This document shows positions 42,183-53,804 of a stretch of 64,000 nt of DNA, in pieces. Both the position numbers and the translations under genes were made by a program. The stretch comes from Actinophytocola oryzae (GTDB lineage Bacteria; Actinomycetota; Actinomycetes; Mycobacteriales; Pseudonocardiaceae): NCBI RefSeq assembly GCF_004364325.1, contig NZ_SOCP01000005.1:558001-622000 (forward strand), written 5' to 3'. The notes beneath the pieces were generated by a model that saw nothing but the letters and a program-made list of their open reading frames with translations, was not told where the DNA came from and did no database searches. Each line of letters begins with the position of its first letter. Position 1 is the stretch's first letter.

Positions 42183-43831
42183 GGCATCGGGACGGTCACG
42201 CCGCGGGAGGCGGCCACGGCGCGGGCGTCGTCGTAACCGGCGTCGACGTGGCGGATCACGCCCATGCCGGGGTCGTTGGTGAGCACGCGGGCGATCTTCT
42301 CACCGGCGAGTGCCGTGCCGTCGGCGACCGTGACCTGGCCCGCGTGGATCGAGCGGCCGATGCCGACGCCGCCACCGTGGTGGATCGACACCCAGCTGGC
42401 ACCGGAGGCCGTGTTGATCATGGCGTTCAGCAGCGGCCAGTCGGCGATCGCGTCGGAGCCGTCGGCCATGGCCTCGGTCTCGCGGTACGGCGAGGCGACC
42501 GAGCCGCAGTCGAGGTGGTCGCGACCGATCACGACCGGCGCGGACAGCTCGCCGCTCGCCACCATCTCGTTGAACCGCAGGCCCGCGAGGTGCCGCTCGC
42601 CGTAGCCGAGCCAGCAGATCCGGGCGGGCAACCCCTGGAAGGCGACGCGTTCTCCGGCCATCCTGATCCACCTGGCCAGGGACTCCTTCTCCGGGAACAG
42701 GTCCAGGATCGCCCGGTCGGTCGCGGCGATGTCGGCCGGGTCGCCGGACAGTGCCGCCCAGCGGAACGGGCCCATGCCCTCGCAGAACATCGGCCGGATG
42801 TAGGCGGGCACGAACCCGGGGAAGTCGAACGCCCGGTCGCAGCCGCCGAGCTTCGCCTCGCCGCGGATCGAGTTGCCGTAGTCGAATACCTCCGCACCCG
42901 CGTCCATGAACCCGAGCATGGCGTCGACGTGGTCGGCCATGGAGTCGCGGGCGCGGTCGGTGAACTCGTCCGGCTTCTTGGCCGCGTAGTCGGACCAGTC
43001 CTCGAGGTCCACGCCCTTCGGCAGGTACGCCAGCGGATCGTGCGCGGACGTCTGGTCGGTCACGACGTCGACCTCGACGCCACGCCGCAGCAGCTCGGGC
43101 AGGACCTCCGCCGCGTTCCCGATCACCGCGACGGACAGCGCCCGACCCTCCTTCCTGGCGGCGGTGACCCTGGCGACGGCGTCGTCCAGATCGGACGCGA
43201 CCTCGTCGAGGTAGCGGGTCTCGACACGGCGGTGCGCACGGGCCGGGTCGACCTCGACGCACAGTGCGACGCCCTCGTTCATCGTGATGGCGAGGGGTTG
43301 CGCCCCACCCATGCCGCCGAGCCCCGCGGTCAGCGTGAGTGTCCCCTTGAGACTCCCGCCGAACTTCTTGCGCCCCACGGCCGCGAACGTCTCGTAGGTG
43401 CCCTGCAGGATGCCCTGGGTGCCGATGTAGATCCAGGAGCCCGCGGTCATCTGGCCGTACATGGTGAGCCCGAGCGACTCCAGCCTGCGGAACTCCGGCC
43501 AGGTGGCCCAGTCCCCGACGAGGTTGGAGTTGGCGATCAACACCCGTGGCGCCCACTCGTGCGTCCGCATGACGCCTACCGGCTTGCCCGACTGGACGAG
43601 CAGTGTCTCGTCCTCGCGGAGGGTGGTCAGCTCACGCGTGATGGCGTCGAAGCCGGCCCAGTTGCGGGCCGCCCGGCCGGTGCCGCCGTAGACGACGAGG
43701 TCGTCGGGCCGCTCGGCCACCTCCGGGTCGAGGTTGTTGTGGAACATCCGCAACGCGGCCTCGGTCTGCCAGTTGCGCGCGGTCAGCGTGGTGCCGCGCG
43801 CCGCGCGAACTGGACGGGCGCCATCGGTCAT
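42179..43831 (-). CDS. hutU: Urocanate hydratase
   Basis: A 550-residue NAD-dependent urocanate hydratase (urocanate to imidazolonepropionate). Family marks are the N-terminal RNWQTEAALRMFHNNLDPEVAE, VYGGTGRAARNW, the glycine-rich TAGLGGMGGAQPL (NAD site), SCYS-like region DQTSAHDPL, and the long C-terminal match with GGGVGIGRSIHAGQ. The length is standard. It is translationally coupled on both sides (4-base overlaps with hutH and the M20 gene). Confidence 0.96.
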   Translation of the reverse strand: MTDGARPVRAARGTTLTARNWQTEAALRMFHNNLDPEVAERPDDLVVYGGTGRAARNWAGFDAITRELTTLREDETLLVQSGKPVGVMRTHEWAPRVLIANSNLVGDWATWPEFRRLESLGLTMYGQMTAGSWIYIGTQGILQGTYETFAAVGRKKFGGSLKGTLTLTAGLGGMGGAQPLAITMNEGVALCVEVDPARAHRRVETRYLDEVASDLDDAVARVTAARKEGRALSVAVIGNAAEVLPELLRRGVEVDVVTDQTSAHDPLAYLPKGVDLEDWSDYAAKKPDEFTDRARDSMADHVDAMLGFMDAGAEVFDYGNSIRGEAKLGGCDRAFDFPGFVPAYIRPMFCEGMGPFRWAALSGDPADIAATDRAILDLFPEKESLARWIRMAGERVAFQGLPARICWLGYGERHLAGLRFNEMVASGELSAPVVIGRDHLDCGSVASPYRETEAMADGSDAIADWPLLNAMINTASGASWVSIHHGGGVGIGRSIHAGQVTVADGTALAGEKIARVLTNDPGMGVIRHVDAGYDDARAVAASRGVTVPMP

Positions 43832-45324
43832 GGTAGGTCTCCTGATCGGACTAGGGCCTCGGCGGCGGCGATCTCCGGGGCCAGGTGGCGGTCCGGGCCG
43901 GGCCTGGGGACGGTCTCACGCAGTGCGGCGACGGCCCGGGCGGTGGCCGGTGCGGGGGTGAGCGGGGCGCGGAGGTCGAGCGCGCGGGCCGCCGTGAGCA
44001 GCTCGATCGCCAGCACGGTCGTGAGCCCGTCGACGGCCCTGCGCAGCTTGCGGGCCGCCGACCAGCCCATCGACACGTGGTCCTCCTGCATCGCGGAGCT
44101 GGGGATCGAGTCGACGGAGGCGGGCACGGCGAGGCGCTTCAGCTCGGACACGATCGCGGCCTGCGTGTACTGGGCGATCATGTGCCCCGAGTCCACCCCC
44201 GGATCGGCGGCGAGGAACGGCGGCAGCCCGTGGCTGCGGTTGGCGTCGAGCATCCGGTCGGTGCGGCGCTCGGCCATGCCGGCGACGTCCGCGACCGGGA
44301 TGGCGAGGAAGTCCAGCGTGTAGGCGACGGGTGCGCCGTGGAAGTTGCCGTTGGACTCGACGCGCCCGTCCGGCAGGACCACCGGGTTGTCGATGGCGGC
44401 GGCCAGCTCCCGGTCGGCCACCGTCTCCACGTAGGACACCGTGTCGCGGGCCGCGCCGTGGACCTGCGGGGCGCAGCGCAGCGAGTAGGCGTCCTGCACC
44501 CGGTTGCAGTCGGGTCCCCGGTGGGAGTCCATGATCGCCGAGCCCGCCAGCAACGCGGTCATGCGTGCGGCGGAGACGGCCTGCCCGGGGTGCGGGCGCA
44601 ACGCCTGGAGGTCGGCGGCGAACACGCGGTCGGTGCCGAGCAGGGCCTCGACGCTCATGGCGGCCGTGAGGTCGGCGATGTCGAGGAGCCGGTGCAGGTC
44701 GTGCAGGGCGAGCACCAGCATGCCGAGCATGCCGTCGGTGCCGTTGACGAGCGCGAGGCCCTCCTTCTCCGCCAGCTCCAGCGGCTCGATACCGGCCTCG
44801 TACAGGGCGTCCCTTGCGGGCGTGCGCCGACCGTCGACGGTCACCTCCCCCTCGCCCATGAGCGCGAGGGCGACGGCGCTGAGCGGCGCGAGGTCGCCGG
44901 AGCAGCCCAGCGAGCCGTACTCGTGGACCACCGGGGTGATCCCGGCGTTGAGCAGGAAGGCGAGTGCCTCGACGGTCTCCGGCCGGACCCCGGTGCGACC
45001 GCTGGCCAGGGTGCGGAGCCGCAGCAGCATGAGCCCCCGCACGACCTCGGTCTCGACGGGATCACCAGCGCCCGCGGCGTGGGAGCGGATGAGCGACCGC
45101 TGGAGTGCCGCACGGCGGTCGGGCGGGATGTGCCTGGTGGCGAGGGCACCGAACCCGGTGGACACGCCGTAGGTGGGGGTCACGGCCTCGGCGAGCCGCT
45201 CGACGTGGTCCCTGGTCTTGGCCACCTCGGCGAGCGCGTCGGCACCGACCTCGACGTCGGCACCGTCCCGCACCACCGCGACAACCTGCTCGCGGGTCAG
45301 GGCCCCGCCATCGATCACGACCAT
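43828..45324 (-). CDS. hutH: Histidine ammonia-lyase
   Basis: A 498-residue lyase that converts L-histidine to urocanate and ammonia. The MIO-forming tripeptide sits in SLGCSGDLAPLS as Cys141-Ser142-Gly143 rather than the textbook Ala-Ser-Gly; I recall Cys at this place in other actinobacterial enzymes. TYGVSTGFG (active-site Tyr) and QDxYSLRCAPQVHG are also present. It is the first hut gene, 52 bases after the caspase-fusion stop, and a palindrome lies just before it. It could have its own promoter or be read from the upstream caspase unit. Confidence 0.95.
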   Translation of the reverse strand: MVVIDGGALTREQVVAVVRDGADVEVGADALAEVAKTRDHVERLAEAVTPTYGVSTGFGALATRHIPPDRRAALQRSLIRSHAAGAGDPVETEVVRGLMLLRLRTLASGRTGVRPETVEALAFLLNAGITPVVHEYGSLGCSGDLAPLSAVALALMGEGEVTVDGRRTPARDALYEAGIEPLELAEKEGLALVNGTDGMLGMLVLALHDLHRLLDIADLTAAMSVEALLGTDRVFAADLQALRPHPGQAVSAARMTALLAGSAIMDSHRGPDCNRVQDAYSLRCAPQVHGAARDTVSYVETVADRELAAAIDNPVVLPDGRVESNGNFHGAPVAYTLDFLAIPVADVAGMAERRTDRMLDANRSHGLPPFLAADPGVDSGHMIAQYTQAAIVSELKRLAVPASVDSIPSSAMQEDHVSMGWSAARKLRRAVDGLTTVLAIELLTAARALDLRAPLTPAPATARAVAALRETVPRPGPDRHLAPEIAAAEALVRSGDLP

Positions 45325-45376
45325 GGACTACATCTCAGCGCGCCCGGCGCCCCCGCACGACCCGGGACGGACGATC

Positions 45377-48046
<2,670 letters not shown>

Positions 48047-48048
48047 CG

Positions 48049-48462
48049 TCAGTTCTCGAGGACCTCGGGCCGGTCCTTGATCGACTCCATGAGCGTGACG
48101 GCCTCCTCGCCCGAAAGGCCCGTCAGCTCGATCGTGCTGCCGTCCGCCGCACGCAGGACGACCCGGTTTCCCTTGTTCCGGTCCTGCCAGCGCTGAACTA
48201 TTTCGGCGAGGTCACGAAATATGCCGCGTACCGTCTTACCGCCGTAGTAGGTGACGATCAGCGCGGCCCCGCCCTCGGCGACGATCTGGGTGAGCAGCCC
48301 GGAACGAGTGCCTTCTTGTCCATGTTCTGTCATCAAATCCGTGACAGAAACGTCACTTATCTCTTCGAGGTCGGAACGTAACGTCCTGGACGCGTCGTAG
48401 ATGCCGTCCAGATCGTCCGGATCCGCGCCGGTGACCCATAACGTCAGCGAGTTTTCTGCCAT
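48049..48462 (-). CDS. EACC1-like small protein (effector-associated constant component), partner of the caspase
   Basis: A 137-residue alpha/beta protein: a first strand LTLWVTGADPDD, a helix ASRTLRSDLEEIS, a Gly-rich turn, a hydrophobic segment EGGAALIVTYYGGKTVRGIF, then a long helix IVQRWQDRNKGN and paired strands RVVLRAADGSTIELTG, ending in a helix. This order fits the EACC1 family, which in actinobacteria is encoded with caspase or trypsin-like effectors in conflict systems. The stop is 2 bases before the caspase start, so the two are one transcript. The start ATG follows a CACAAT -10-like hexamer by 6 bases. The assignment is by pattern, without a profile search. Confidence 0.65.
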   Translation of the reverse strand: MAENSLTLWVTGADPDDLDGIYDASRTLRSDLEEISDVSVTDLMTEHGQEGTRSGLLTQIVAEGGAALIVTYYGGKTVRGIFRDLAEIVQRWQDRNKGNRVVLRAADGSTIELTGLSGEEAVTLMESIKDRPEVLEN

Positions 48463-48524
48463 ATGTCGATTGTGCCGTAAAGGCGTCCCGGTCGGCCAGG
48501 CTCGTGATCTGGTATCCAAGACAC
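48463..48524. promoter_or_regulatory. 62-base divergent promoter, EACC1-caspase unit and IclR gene
   Basis: On the minus strand CACAAT (48469-48474) lies 6 bases before the EACC1 start. On the plus strand TATCCA (48513-48518) lies 6 bases before the IclR GTG. Both spacings suit leaderless transcripts, and the promoters are close enough for one bound regulator to affect both. Confidence 0.5.
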
Positions 48525-49325
48525 GTGACCGACATCCCCGCACTGCGCCGAGGCCTGGCGGTGCTGCGCCTGCTGGCGGGCCGGGCGGGGCCGGTGACGG
48601 CGGCGACCGTGGCCCGCGAGCTGGCGCTGCCCAGATCGACGACCTACCACCTGCTGTCGGAGCTGATGGCGGCCGGTTTCGTGACCCACCTGCCCGAGGA
48701 GCGGCGGTACGGGCTCGGGTTGGCGGCCTTCGAGCTGGGGTCGGCGTACCTGCGACACGACCCGCTGGAGCGGTTGGCCCGCCCGGTGCTGCGTGCGTTG
48801 ATCGAACGAACCGGGCACGTCGCCCAGCTGGGTGTCCTGCACGGCAGCGAGACGCTGTACCTGGTCCGCGAGCAGCCGCCCCGCCACGCGACGGTGGTCA
48901 CGGATGTCGGCGTGCGGCTGCCCGCCCACCTCCCGGCGTCGGGCCGTGCGATGCTCGGTGCCCTGCCAGCGGCCCAGGTCCGCGCGTTGTTCCCGTCGCG
49001 TTCGGCGTTCGTGGACCGGACGGGCCGGGGTCCTCGGGACCTCCCGTCGCTGCGCCGCCTGCTGGCGGAGGCACGCAGACGGGGCTGGACGGTGGAGGAC
49101 GGCTACGTGACGGCGGGCTTCGCGTCGGTGGCGGTCCCGGTCCTCGACCACACCGGCCACCCGACGGCCGCCATCTCGACCACCTTCCGCCACGAGTGCG
49201 ACCAGGAGTGCGGCGAGACCTGGCCGGAGCTGGCCGAGGAGACCCGGCGCGCGGCGGAGGAGCTGACCGCGCGGATCAGCGGCGTCCCGTCGTCCTCCGC
49301 CAGGCGTACTCCAGCACAGGCATGA
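48525..49325 (+). CDS. IclR family transcriptional regulator
   Basis: A 266-residue IclR protein: an N-terminal winged HTH (residues ~5-60, AALRRGLAVLRLLAG ... LPRSTTYHLLSELMAAGFV) and a C-terminal effector domain (HVAQLGVLHGSETLYLV, LPASGRAMLGALP, GFASVAVPVLDHTGHPTAAIST). IclR proteins often control aromatic or amino-acid catabolic operons next to them; in actinobacteria one commonly sits beside hutH. Here the caspase unit separates it from hutH. The start is GTG without a ribosome binding site. Its 3' end overlaps a convergent gene by 50 bases. Confidence 0.9.
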   Translation: MTDIPALRRGLAVLRLLAGRAGPVTAATVARELALPRSTTYHLLSELMAAGFVTHLPEERRYGLGLAAFELGSAYLRHDPLERLARPVLRALIERTGHVAQLGVLHGSETLYLVREQPPRHATVVTDVGVRLPAHLPASGRAMLGALPAAQVRALFPSRSAFVDRTGRGPRDLPSLRRLLAEARRRGWTVEDGYVTAGFASVAVPVLDHTGHPTAAISTTFRHECDQECGETWPELAEETRRAAEELTARISGVPSSSARRTPAQA

Positions 49326-50094
49326 GCGCGAACGGGAGGAACACCAACAAGGTGGACAGCAGGCCGGGCTCCATCCGGGGAAACAGCACCGCGAAGATCG
49401 CGGCACTGGTCGTGTAGGTGCCGAGCCAGAACCCCACGTCCTCGTACGGCCGCAGCACGTGCTCGTCGACCCATCGACAGAACCGGCCCTCACGGCTGCT
49501 CGCCAGCCGGGCCTCCCGGCGTAGGCGCGCACCCCGGCGCGCTTTCATCAGAATCCGCGACCTGCTCCGTTCGTCATGGGCTCGGCAGAACAGCTCATGA
49601 CGGCGGTAGTCGAGGTTGAACCTTCGCGACTCCTCGGTCAGCGGACCAGAAACCTTGCGCCGAAAGTCCGCGATCGCGGTCGGAATGCGAAGCGCGAACT
49701 CACAGGCGATCACACACACGACAGCGGTAATTCCCGACGCGGCCAGCGCCAGTCCCCAGCCGGAAAGCTCCTTGCCGAGGACGTCGAGCCAGCCGACCGG
49801 GTAAAGACCGGGGAACGTCAGCGCCTGCAAGAAATCGGACGTCTGCAGCTCCCGCCAGCGCAGGCGCGGCCGCCGAGGCCGCGAAAGCTCGAAGTAGACG
49901 ATGAGCCCGGTGACCAACAGGGTCGCATGTAGCCAACTCACCTGCTCGAATGGCAGGACGCCTGCCATCCTCAACGCCGCGACCACGAGTGCCGTGCCAA
50001 GGTAGCCGCCGATACCGATCAGCAACGCGTCCGCCTTGCGGCGGTGAAACCGGCTTCGCCATAGTGCGTACGGACACCCACACGAGTTCCACAC
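49276..50094 (-). CDS. Membrane protein of unknown function
   Basis: A 272-residue protein with four to six hydrophobic stretches (LLIGIGGYLGTALVVAALRM, WLHATLLVTGLIVYF, GLALAASGITAVVCVIACEF, and at the C terminus IFAVLFPRMEPGLLSTLLVFLPF). The middle is a basic cytoplasmic-type segment (RRFNLDYRRHELFCRAHDER, then MKARRGARLRREARL). The start is uncertain because the first ~20 residues are not typical. It has no recognised family. The 3' end overlaps the IclR gene convergently. Confidence 0.55.
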   Translation of the reverse strand: MWNSCGCPYALWRSRFHRRKADALLIGIGGYLGTALVVAALRMAGVLPFEQVSWLHATLLVTGLIVYFELSRPRRPRLRWRELQTSDFLQALTFPGLYPVGWLDVLGKELSGWGLALAASGITAVVCVIACEFALRIPTAIADFRRKVSGPLTEESRRFNLDYRRHELFCRAHDERSRSRILMKARRGARLRREARLASSREGRFCRWVDEHVLRPYEDVGFWLGTYTTSAAIFAVLFPRMEPGLLSTLLVFLPFALMPVLEYAWRRTTGRR

Positions 50095-50170
50095 ACGTCC
50101 CCCCAGACAGTGTCCCGATGTTCCGCCCGATTATGTCGCGACAGGGGAACGGCGGGGTCGAAACACGAAA

Positions 50171-50197
50171 AGGCCCCTCCGGAAACCGGAGGGGCCT
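50171..50197 (-). terminator. Intrinsic terminator of the betaine ABC operon
   Basis: A 12-base stem (50171-50182 with 50186-50197) and AAA loop. On the minus strand it is followed by TTTTCGTGTTT, a rho-independent pattern, 14 bases past the stop. Confidence 0.88.
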
Positions 50198-50210
50198 CGT
50201 CATGAACCGG

Positions 50211-51128
50211 TCAGATACCGGCCTTGGACAGCCAGTCCTTGGCGACGTCCGCCGACTCCGGCTTGTCCGGGGCGTTCAGCGCGACGTTCAGCTCGAGCAG
50301 CGTCTTCGTGTCGAGCTTGGCCGACACCGCGTTCAGGGCCTTGGTCACCGTGTCCGAGGCCTTGTCCTTGTTGATCAGCGGCAGCACGTTCTGGGCTGCG
50401 AAGTTGTTCTTCGGGTCCTCGAGCACCACCAGGTCGTTGGCCTCGATGGCCGCGTCCGTCGTGAAGATGTCGGCCGCCTGGACGGTGCCGTCAAGGAGGG
50501 CCTTCGTGGTGATCGCGCCCGGCTCGAGGGCGCTGAAGCCCTTGAACGTGCAGTTGTACGTGGCCTTGATGCCCGGGATGCCGTCCGGGCGCTGCTGGAT
50601 CTCCGGCGGGCCGCCGAAAGTGGTCTCACCGCAGTGCGGCACCAGGTCCTCGATGGACTTCAGCTTCCACTTGTCCGCCGTCTCCTTGGTGACGACGATG
50701 GCGTCCTTGTCCTCCGCGTCGGACTGCTCCAGCACGGTGAGGTTCTCCGGCAGCACGCCCTTCAGCGCCCCGTACACGTCGTCGGAGGAGACCTCCTTCG
50801 CCTGCTTGTTGAAGAACTGCAGCAGCACGCCCGAGTACTCGGGGATGAGGTCGATCGACCCGTCCTTGAGGCCGTCCATGTACTTCTCGCGGCTGCCCAG
50901 GTCGAACTTGCGGGTCACGGTGACGCCCTTGGCCTCGAGCGTCTGCGCGTAGATCTCGGCGAGCAGCTGGCTCTCCGGGAAGTTCGCCGACCCGATGGTG
51001 ATCGAGTCACCCGAGCCGGAACCCGCCGAGGTGTCCTCGGCCAACGGGTCTCCACCACCGCCACCACACGCGGAAAGGGCCAGCGTCGCCGCCAGGGCCG
51101 TCGCCGCACCGGCGATAACGCGTTTCAT
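50211..51128 (-). CDS. Glycine betaine/choline-type ABC transporter substrate-binding lipoprotein
   Basis: A 305-residue lipoprotein: signal sequence with lipobox LSAC (Cys at about residue 21), then a Gly/Ser-rich linker and the OpuBC/ProX-like domain SITIGSANFPESQLLAEIYAQ, DLIPEYSGVLLQFF. Aromatic residues expected to cage a quaternary ammonium are fewer than in ProX, so the ligand may be betaine, carnitine, choline or a related compound. I start it at ATG 51128 because the signal peptide begins there. It is the last gene of a four-gene minus-strand operon. Confidence 0.88.
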   Translation of the reverse strand: MKRVIAGAATALAATLALSACGGGGGDPLAEDTSAGSGSGDSITIGSANFPESQLLAEIYAQTLEAKGVTVTRKFDLGSREKYMDGLKDGSIDLIPEYSGVLLQFFNKQAKEVSSDDVYGALKGVLPENLTVLEQSDAEDKDAIVVTKETADKWKLKSIEDLVPHCGETTFGGPPEIQQRPDGIPGIKATYNCTFKGFSALEPGAITTKALLDGTVQAADIFTTDAAIEANDLVVLEDPKNNFAAQNVLPLINKDKASDTVTKALNAVSAKLDTKTLLELNVALNAPDKPESADVAKDWLSKAGI

Positions 51129-51139
51129 CCTCTGTCTCC

Positions 51140-51877
51140 TCACGTGGACTTTCCAACCAAATCCGTGGTCGGCCTGCGCCAGATCCTGGCCGTGCGCTTC
51201 CGTGTCGTCGCGTTGCGCAGGCCAGGCGACACCGCCAGACGCTGCACCAGCTCCAGTACGCCCTCGACGACCAGCGCCAGCACGGCGATCACGATCGCGC
51301 CCGCGGCCATCTGCGGATAGCCGTCCGGGGAACCGGCGCCCGCGTTGTTGCCGTCGATGACGAACCGGCCGAGGCCGCCGAGTGCGACGTACGCCGCGAT
51401 CGTGGCCGTCGCGATCACCTGCAGGGTCGCCGAGCGGATGCCGCCGAGGATCAGCGGCAGCGCGTTCGGCAGCTCGACCTTCCACAGCACCGTCGAGCCA
51501 CGCATGCCCATGCCCTGCGCGGCGTCGACCACCGCGCGGTCGACGTTGCGGATGCCCGCGTACGTGCCGGCGAGGATCGGCGGCAGCGCCAGGATCACCA
51601 GCGAGACCACCACCGGCAGCAGGCCGACGTAGGTCAGCAGCACCAGCAGCGTCAGCAGGCCGAGCTCGGGCAGCGCGCGCAGACCGTTGGACAGACCGGC
51701 GATCAGGAACGTGCCGCGCCCAGTGTGGCCGATCACCGCGCCGAGCGGGACCGCGATCACGGCCGCGACGAGCACGGTCAGGGCCGTGTAGCCGAGGTGC
51801 TCGAGGATCCGCGCGGGAATGCCGGTCTGCCCGCTCCAGTGGGCCGAGTCGAACAGCCAGCTCAGTGCCGCGTTCAC
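51140..51877 (-). CDS. Glycine betaine-type ABC transporter permease
   Basis: A 245-residue permease (OpuBB/ProW type). It has about six spans, e.g. LTVLVAAVIAVPLGAVIGH and LGLLTLLVLLTYVGLLPVVVSLVILALPPILA, and the EAA-like loop AAQGMGMRGSTVLWKVELPNALPLILGGI that contacts the ATPase. I start at GTG 51877, overlapping the preceding stop by 4 bases (GTGA). A longer version from ATG 51907 would run 34 bases into the other permease. Confidence 0.88.
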   Translation of the reverse strand: MNAALSWLFDSAHWSGQTGIPARILEHLGYTALTVLVAAVIAVPLGAVIGHTGRGTFLIAGLSNGLRALPELGLLTLLVLLTYVGLLPVVVSLVILALPPILAGTYAGIRNVDRAVVDAAQGMGMRGSTVLWKVELPNALPLILGGIRSATLQVIATATIAAYVALGGLGRFVIDGNNAGAGSPDGYPQMAAGAIVIAVLALVVEGVLELVQRLAVSPGLRNATTRKRTARIWRRPTTDLVGKST

Positions 51878-52542
51878 CGGCCCACGCCCTGCCGCGCGCG
51901 GGTCCATGGCGTGATCAGCTTGCCGCCCAGCAGCAACAACGCGTCGATGATCAGTGCGATGACGACGATCAGCGCGATCGAGATCACCATCTCCACCGCG
52001 TTGTTGCGGCGGAAGCCCTCCGTGATCAGGCTGCCGAGCCCGCCGATGCCGATCAGCGCGCCGACGGCCGTGAGGCTCATGGCCGACACTGTCGCGACCC
52101 GCAGCCCCGCCACGATCACCGGGATCGCGAGCGGCAGTTCGACCGACAGGAACCGTTTGGTCGGCTTGAACCCGACCGCCGTGGCCGCCGCGGTGACCTC
52201 ACGTGGCACGGCGAGCAACGCGTCGGTGACCGAACGGACCAGCAGCGCGACCGTGTAGATCGCGAGCGGCACCTGGACGTTCAACGGATCGATGATCTTC
52301 GTGCCGATCAGCAGCGGCACCAGCGTGATCAGCGCGAGCGACGGGATCGTGTACAGCACGCCGGCGAGCGGCACCAGCACCAGCCGCACGGCGGGCCAGC
52401 GGCTCGCGGCCCAGCCGAGCGGGATCGAGATGATCAGTCCGAAGAGGACCGGGAGCAGCGCGAGGTACAGGTGCTGGCCGGTCGCGTCGGCGATCTTGTC
52501 GACGTTGCGCGGAAGCCACGGCCACGGCCAGTCGACGTTCAC
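51874..52542 (-). CDS. Glycine betaine-type ABC transporter permease
   Basis: A 222-residue permease, second half of the channel. The core includes YLALLPVLFGLIISIPLGW, LAGVLYTIPSLALITLVPLL, and the coupling loop AATAVGFKPTKRFLSVELPLAIPVIVAGL. The start ATG overlaps the ATPase stop by 4 bases (ATGA). It pairs with the permease that follows it. Confidence 0.9.
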   Translation of the reverse strand: MNVDWPWPWLPRNVDKIADATGQHLYLALLPVLFGLIISIPLGWAASRWPAVRLVLVPLAGVLYTIPSLALITLVPLLIGTKIIDPLNVQVPLAIYTVALLVRSVTDALLAVPREVTAAATAVGFKPTKRFLSVELPLAIPVIVAGLRVATVSAMSLTAVGALIGIGGLGSLITEGFRRNNAVEMVISIALIVVIALIIDALLLLGGKLITPWTRARQGVGR

Positions 52543-53648
52543 GCGGGCACCTCACCGGTCCGGCGGGCCCGCGCGAGCGCGTCGAGCACCGTGTCGGCCT
52601 TGATACCGCCCGCGACCCTGCCGTCGGCGTCGACCGCGATGCCGAGCCCGGCAGGCGAGCTGAGCGCCGAGTCGAGCGCGCTGCGCAGCGAGCCGTCTGC
52701 CGTGTTGTACAGCGAGCCGCCGGAGACGACGGAGTCCTTGTCGATGGTGTCCATCGTGGACAGTGCGGCCGAGGACAGCCAGCCGAGCGGCCGGTTCTCC
52801 TCGTCGACCACGATCACCCAGCCGTCGGTGTTCTCGGCCTCGGCCGCCCCGGTCCCCACCTTCGCGGTGGCGACCGGGCCGACCGGCACACCCGCCGCGT
52901 CGAGGAAGCCGAGCGCGCGGTACCCGCGGTCCCTGCCGACGAACGAGGACACGAAGTCGTCGGCGGGCTTGGCCAGCAGCTCCGATGGCGTCGCGTACTG
53001 CGCGAGCCTGCCGCCGACGCGGAACACCGCGACGCGGTCGCCGAGCTTGATGGCCTCGTCGATGTCGTGCGTCACGAACACGATCGTCTTGTCCAGTTCG
53101 GACTGGAGCCGCAGCAGCTGCTGCTGGAGGTCGTCCCGCACGACCGGGTCGACCGCGCTGAACGGCTCGTCCATCAGCAGCACCGGCGGGTCGGCGGCGA
53201 GCGCGCGGGCCACGCCGACGCGCTGCTGCTGACCGCCGGAGAGCTGGACCGGGTACCGCTTGCCCATCTCCGCGGGCAGACCGACGAGCTCCAACAGCTC
53301 CTGCGCCCGCGCCCTGGCCGCGCGCCGGGTGGCGCCGGTCAACAGCGGTACCGTGGCGACGTTGTCGATCACCGTGCGGTGCGGGAAAAGCCCCGCCTGC
53401 TGGATGACGTACCCGATGCCACGCCGCAACAACGGCGGGTCCGACTCGCGGATGTCCTTGCCGTCCAACAGGATGGAGCCGCCCGTTGGGTCGATCATCC
53501 GGTTGATCATGCGTAGCGAGGTGGTCTTGCCGCAACCGGACGGCCCGACGAACACCGTGATGCGGCCCGCGTCGACCGCGAGGTCGAGGCTGTCGACGGC
53601 GACCGTTCCGTCCGGATACTTCTTGGTCACGGCCTTGAACTCGATCAT
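52539..53648 (-). CDS. Glycine betaine-type ABC transporter ATP-binding protein with CBS domains
   Basis: A 369-residue ATPase: MIEFKAVTKKYPDG, Walker A GPSGCGKTT, Q-loop IQQAGLFPH, signature LSGGQQQR, Walker B VLLMDEPFSAVDP, and switch FVTHDIDEA. Residues ~245-369 hold two CBS-like repeats (GWVIVVDEENRPLGWLSS and GIAVDADGRVAGGI) that in OpuA-type ATPases sense ionic strength or nucleotides. It is the first gene of the operon; import of an osmoprotectant is the likely job. The start is ATG 53648. Confidence 0.92.
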   Translation of the reverse strand: MIEFKAVTKKYPDGTVAVDSLDLAVDAGRITVFVGPSGCGKTTSLRMINRMIDPTGGSILLDGKDIRESDPPLLRRGIGYVIQQAGLFPHRTVIDNVATVPLLTGATRRAARARAQELLELVGLPAEMGKRYPVQLSGGQQQRVGVARALAADPPVLLMDEPFSAVDPVVRDDLQQQLLRLQSELDKTIVFVTHDIDEAIKLGDRVAVFRVGGRLAQYATPSELLAKPADDFVSSFVGRDRGYRALGFLDAAGVPVGPVATAKVGTGAAEAENTDGWVIVVDEENRPLGWLSSAALSTMDTIDKDSVVSGGSLYNTADGSLRSALDSALSSPAGLGIAVDADGRVAGGIKADTVLDALARARRTGEVPA

Positions 53649-53804
53649 GCCGTGAGAACTCCTCGGATCGAGACGGCCTCCCAACGGCCGTAGGTCGCCC
53701 GACCTTAGCCTGAACCACCGACAACGGCAGGGCATCCCACGATCTGGCCCCTGCACACGGGGCAACTCCACTAGGCCGTTCGGCCCAACGTGATCAGATC
53801 GTCA

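Noticed and set aside
43828..45324. HutH as inactive because the MIO triad is Cys-Ser-Gly rather than Ala-Ser-Gly
   Set aside because: The Ser and Gly that form the cofactor are present and, as I recall, Cys at the first place occurs in other actinobacterial enzymes; the rest of the active site is normal.
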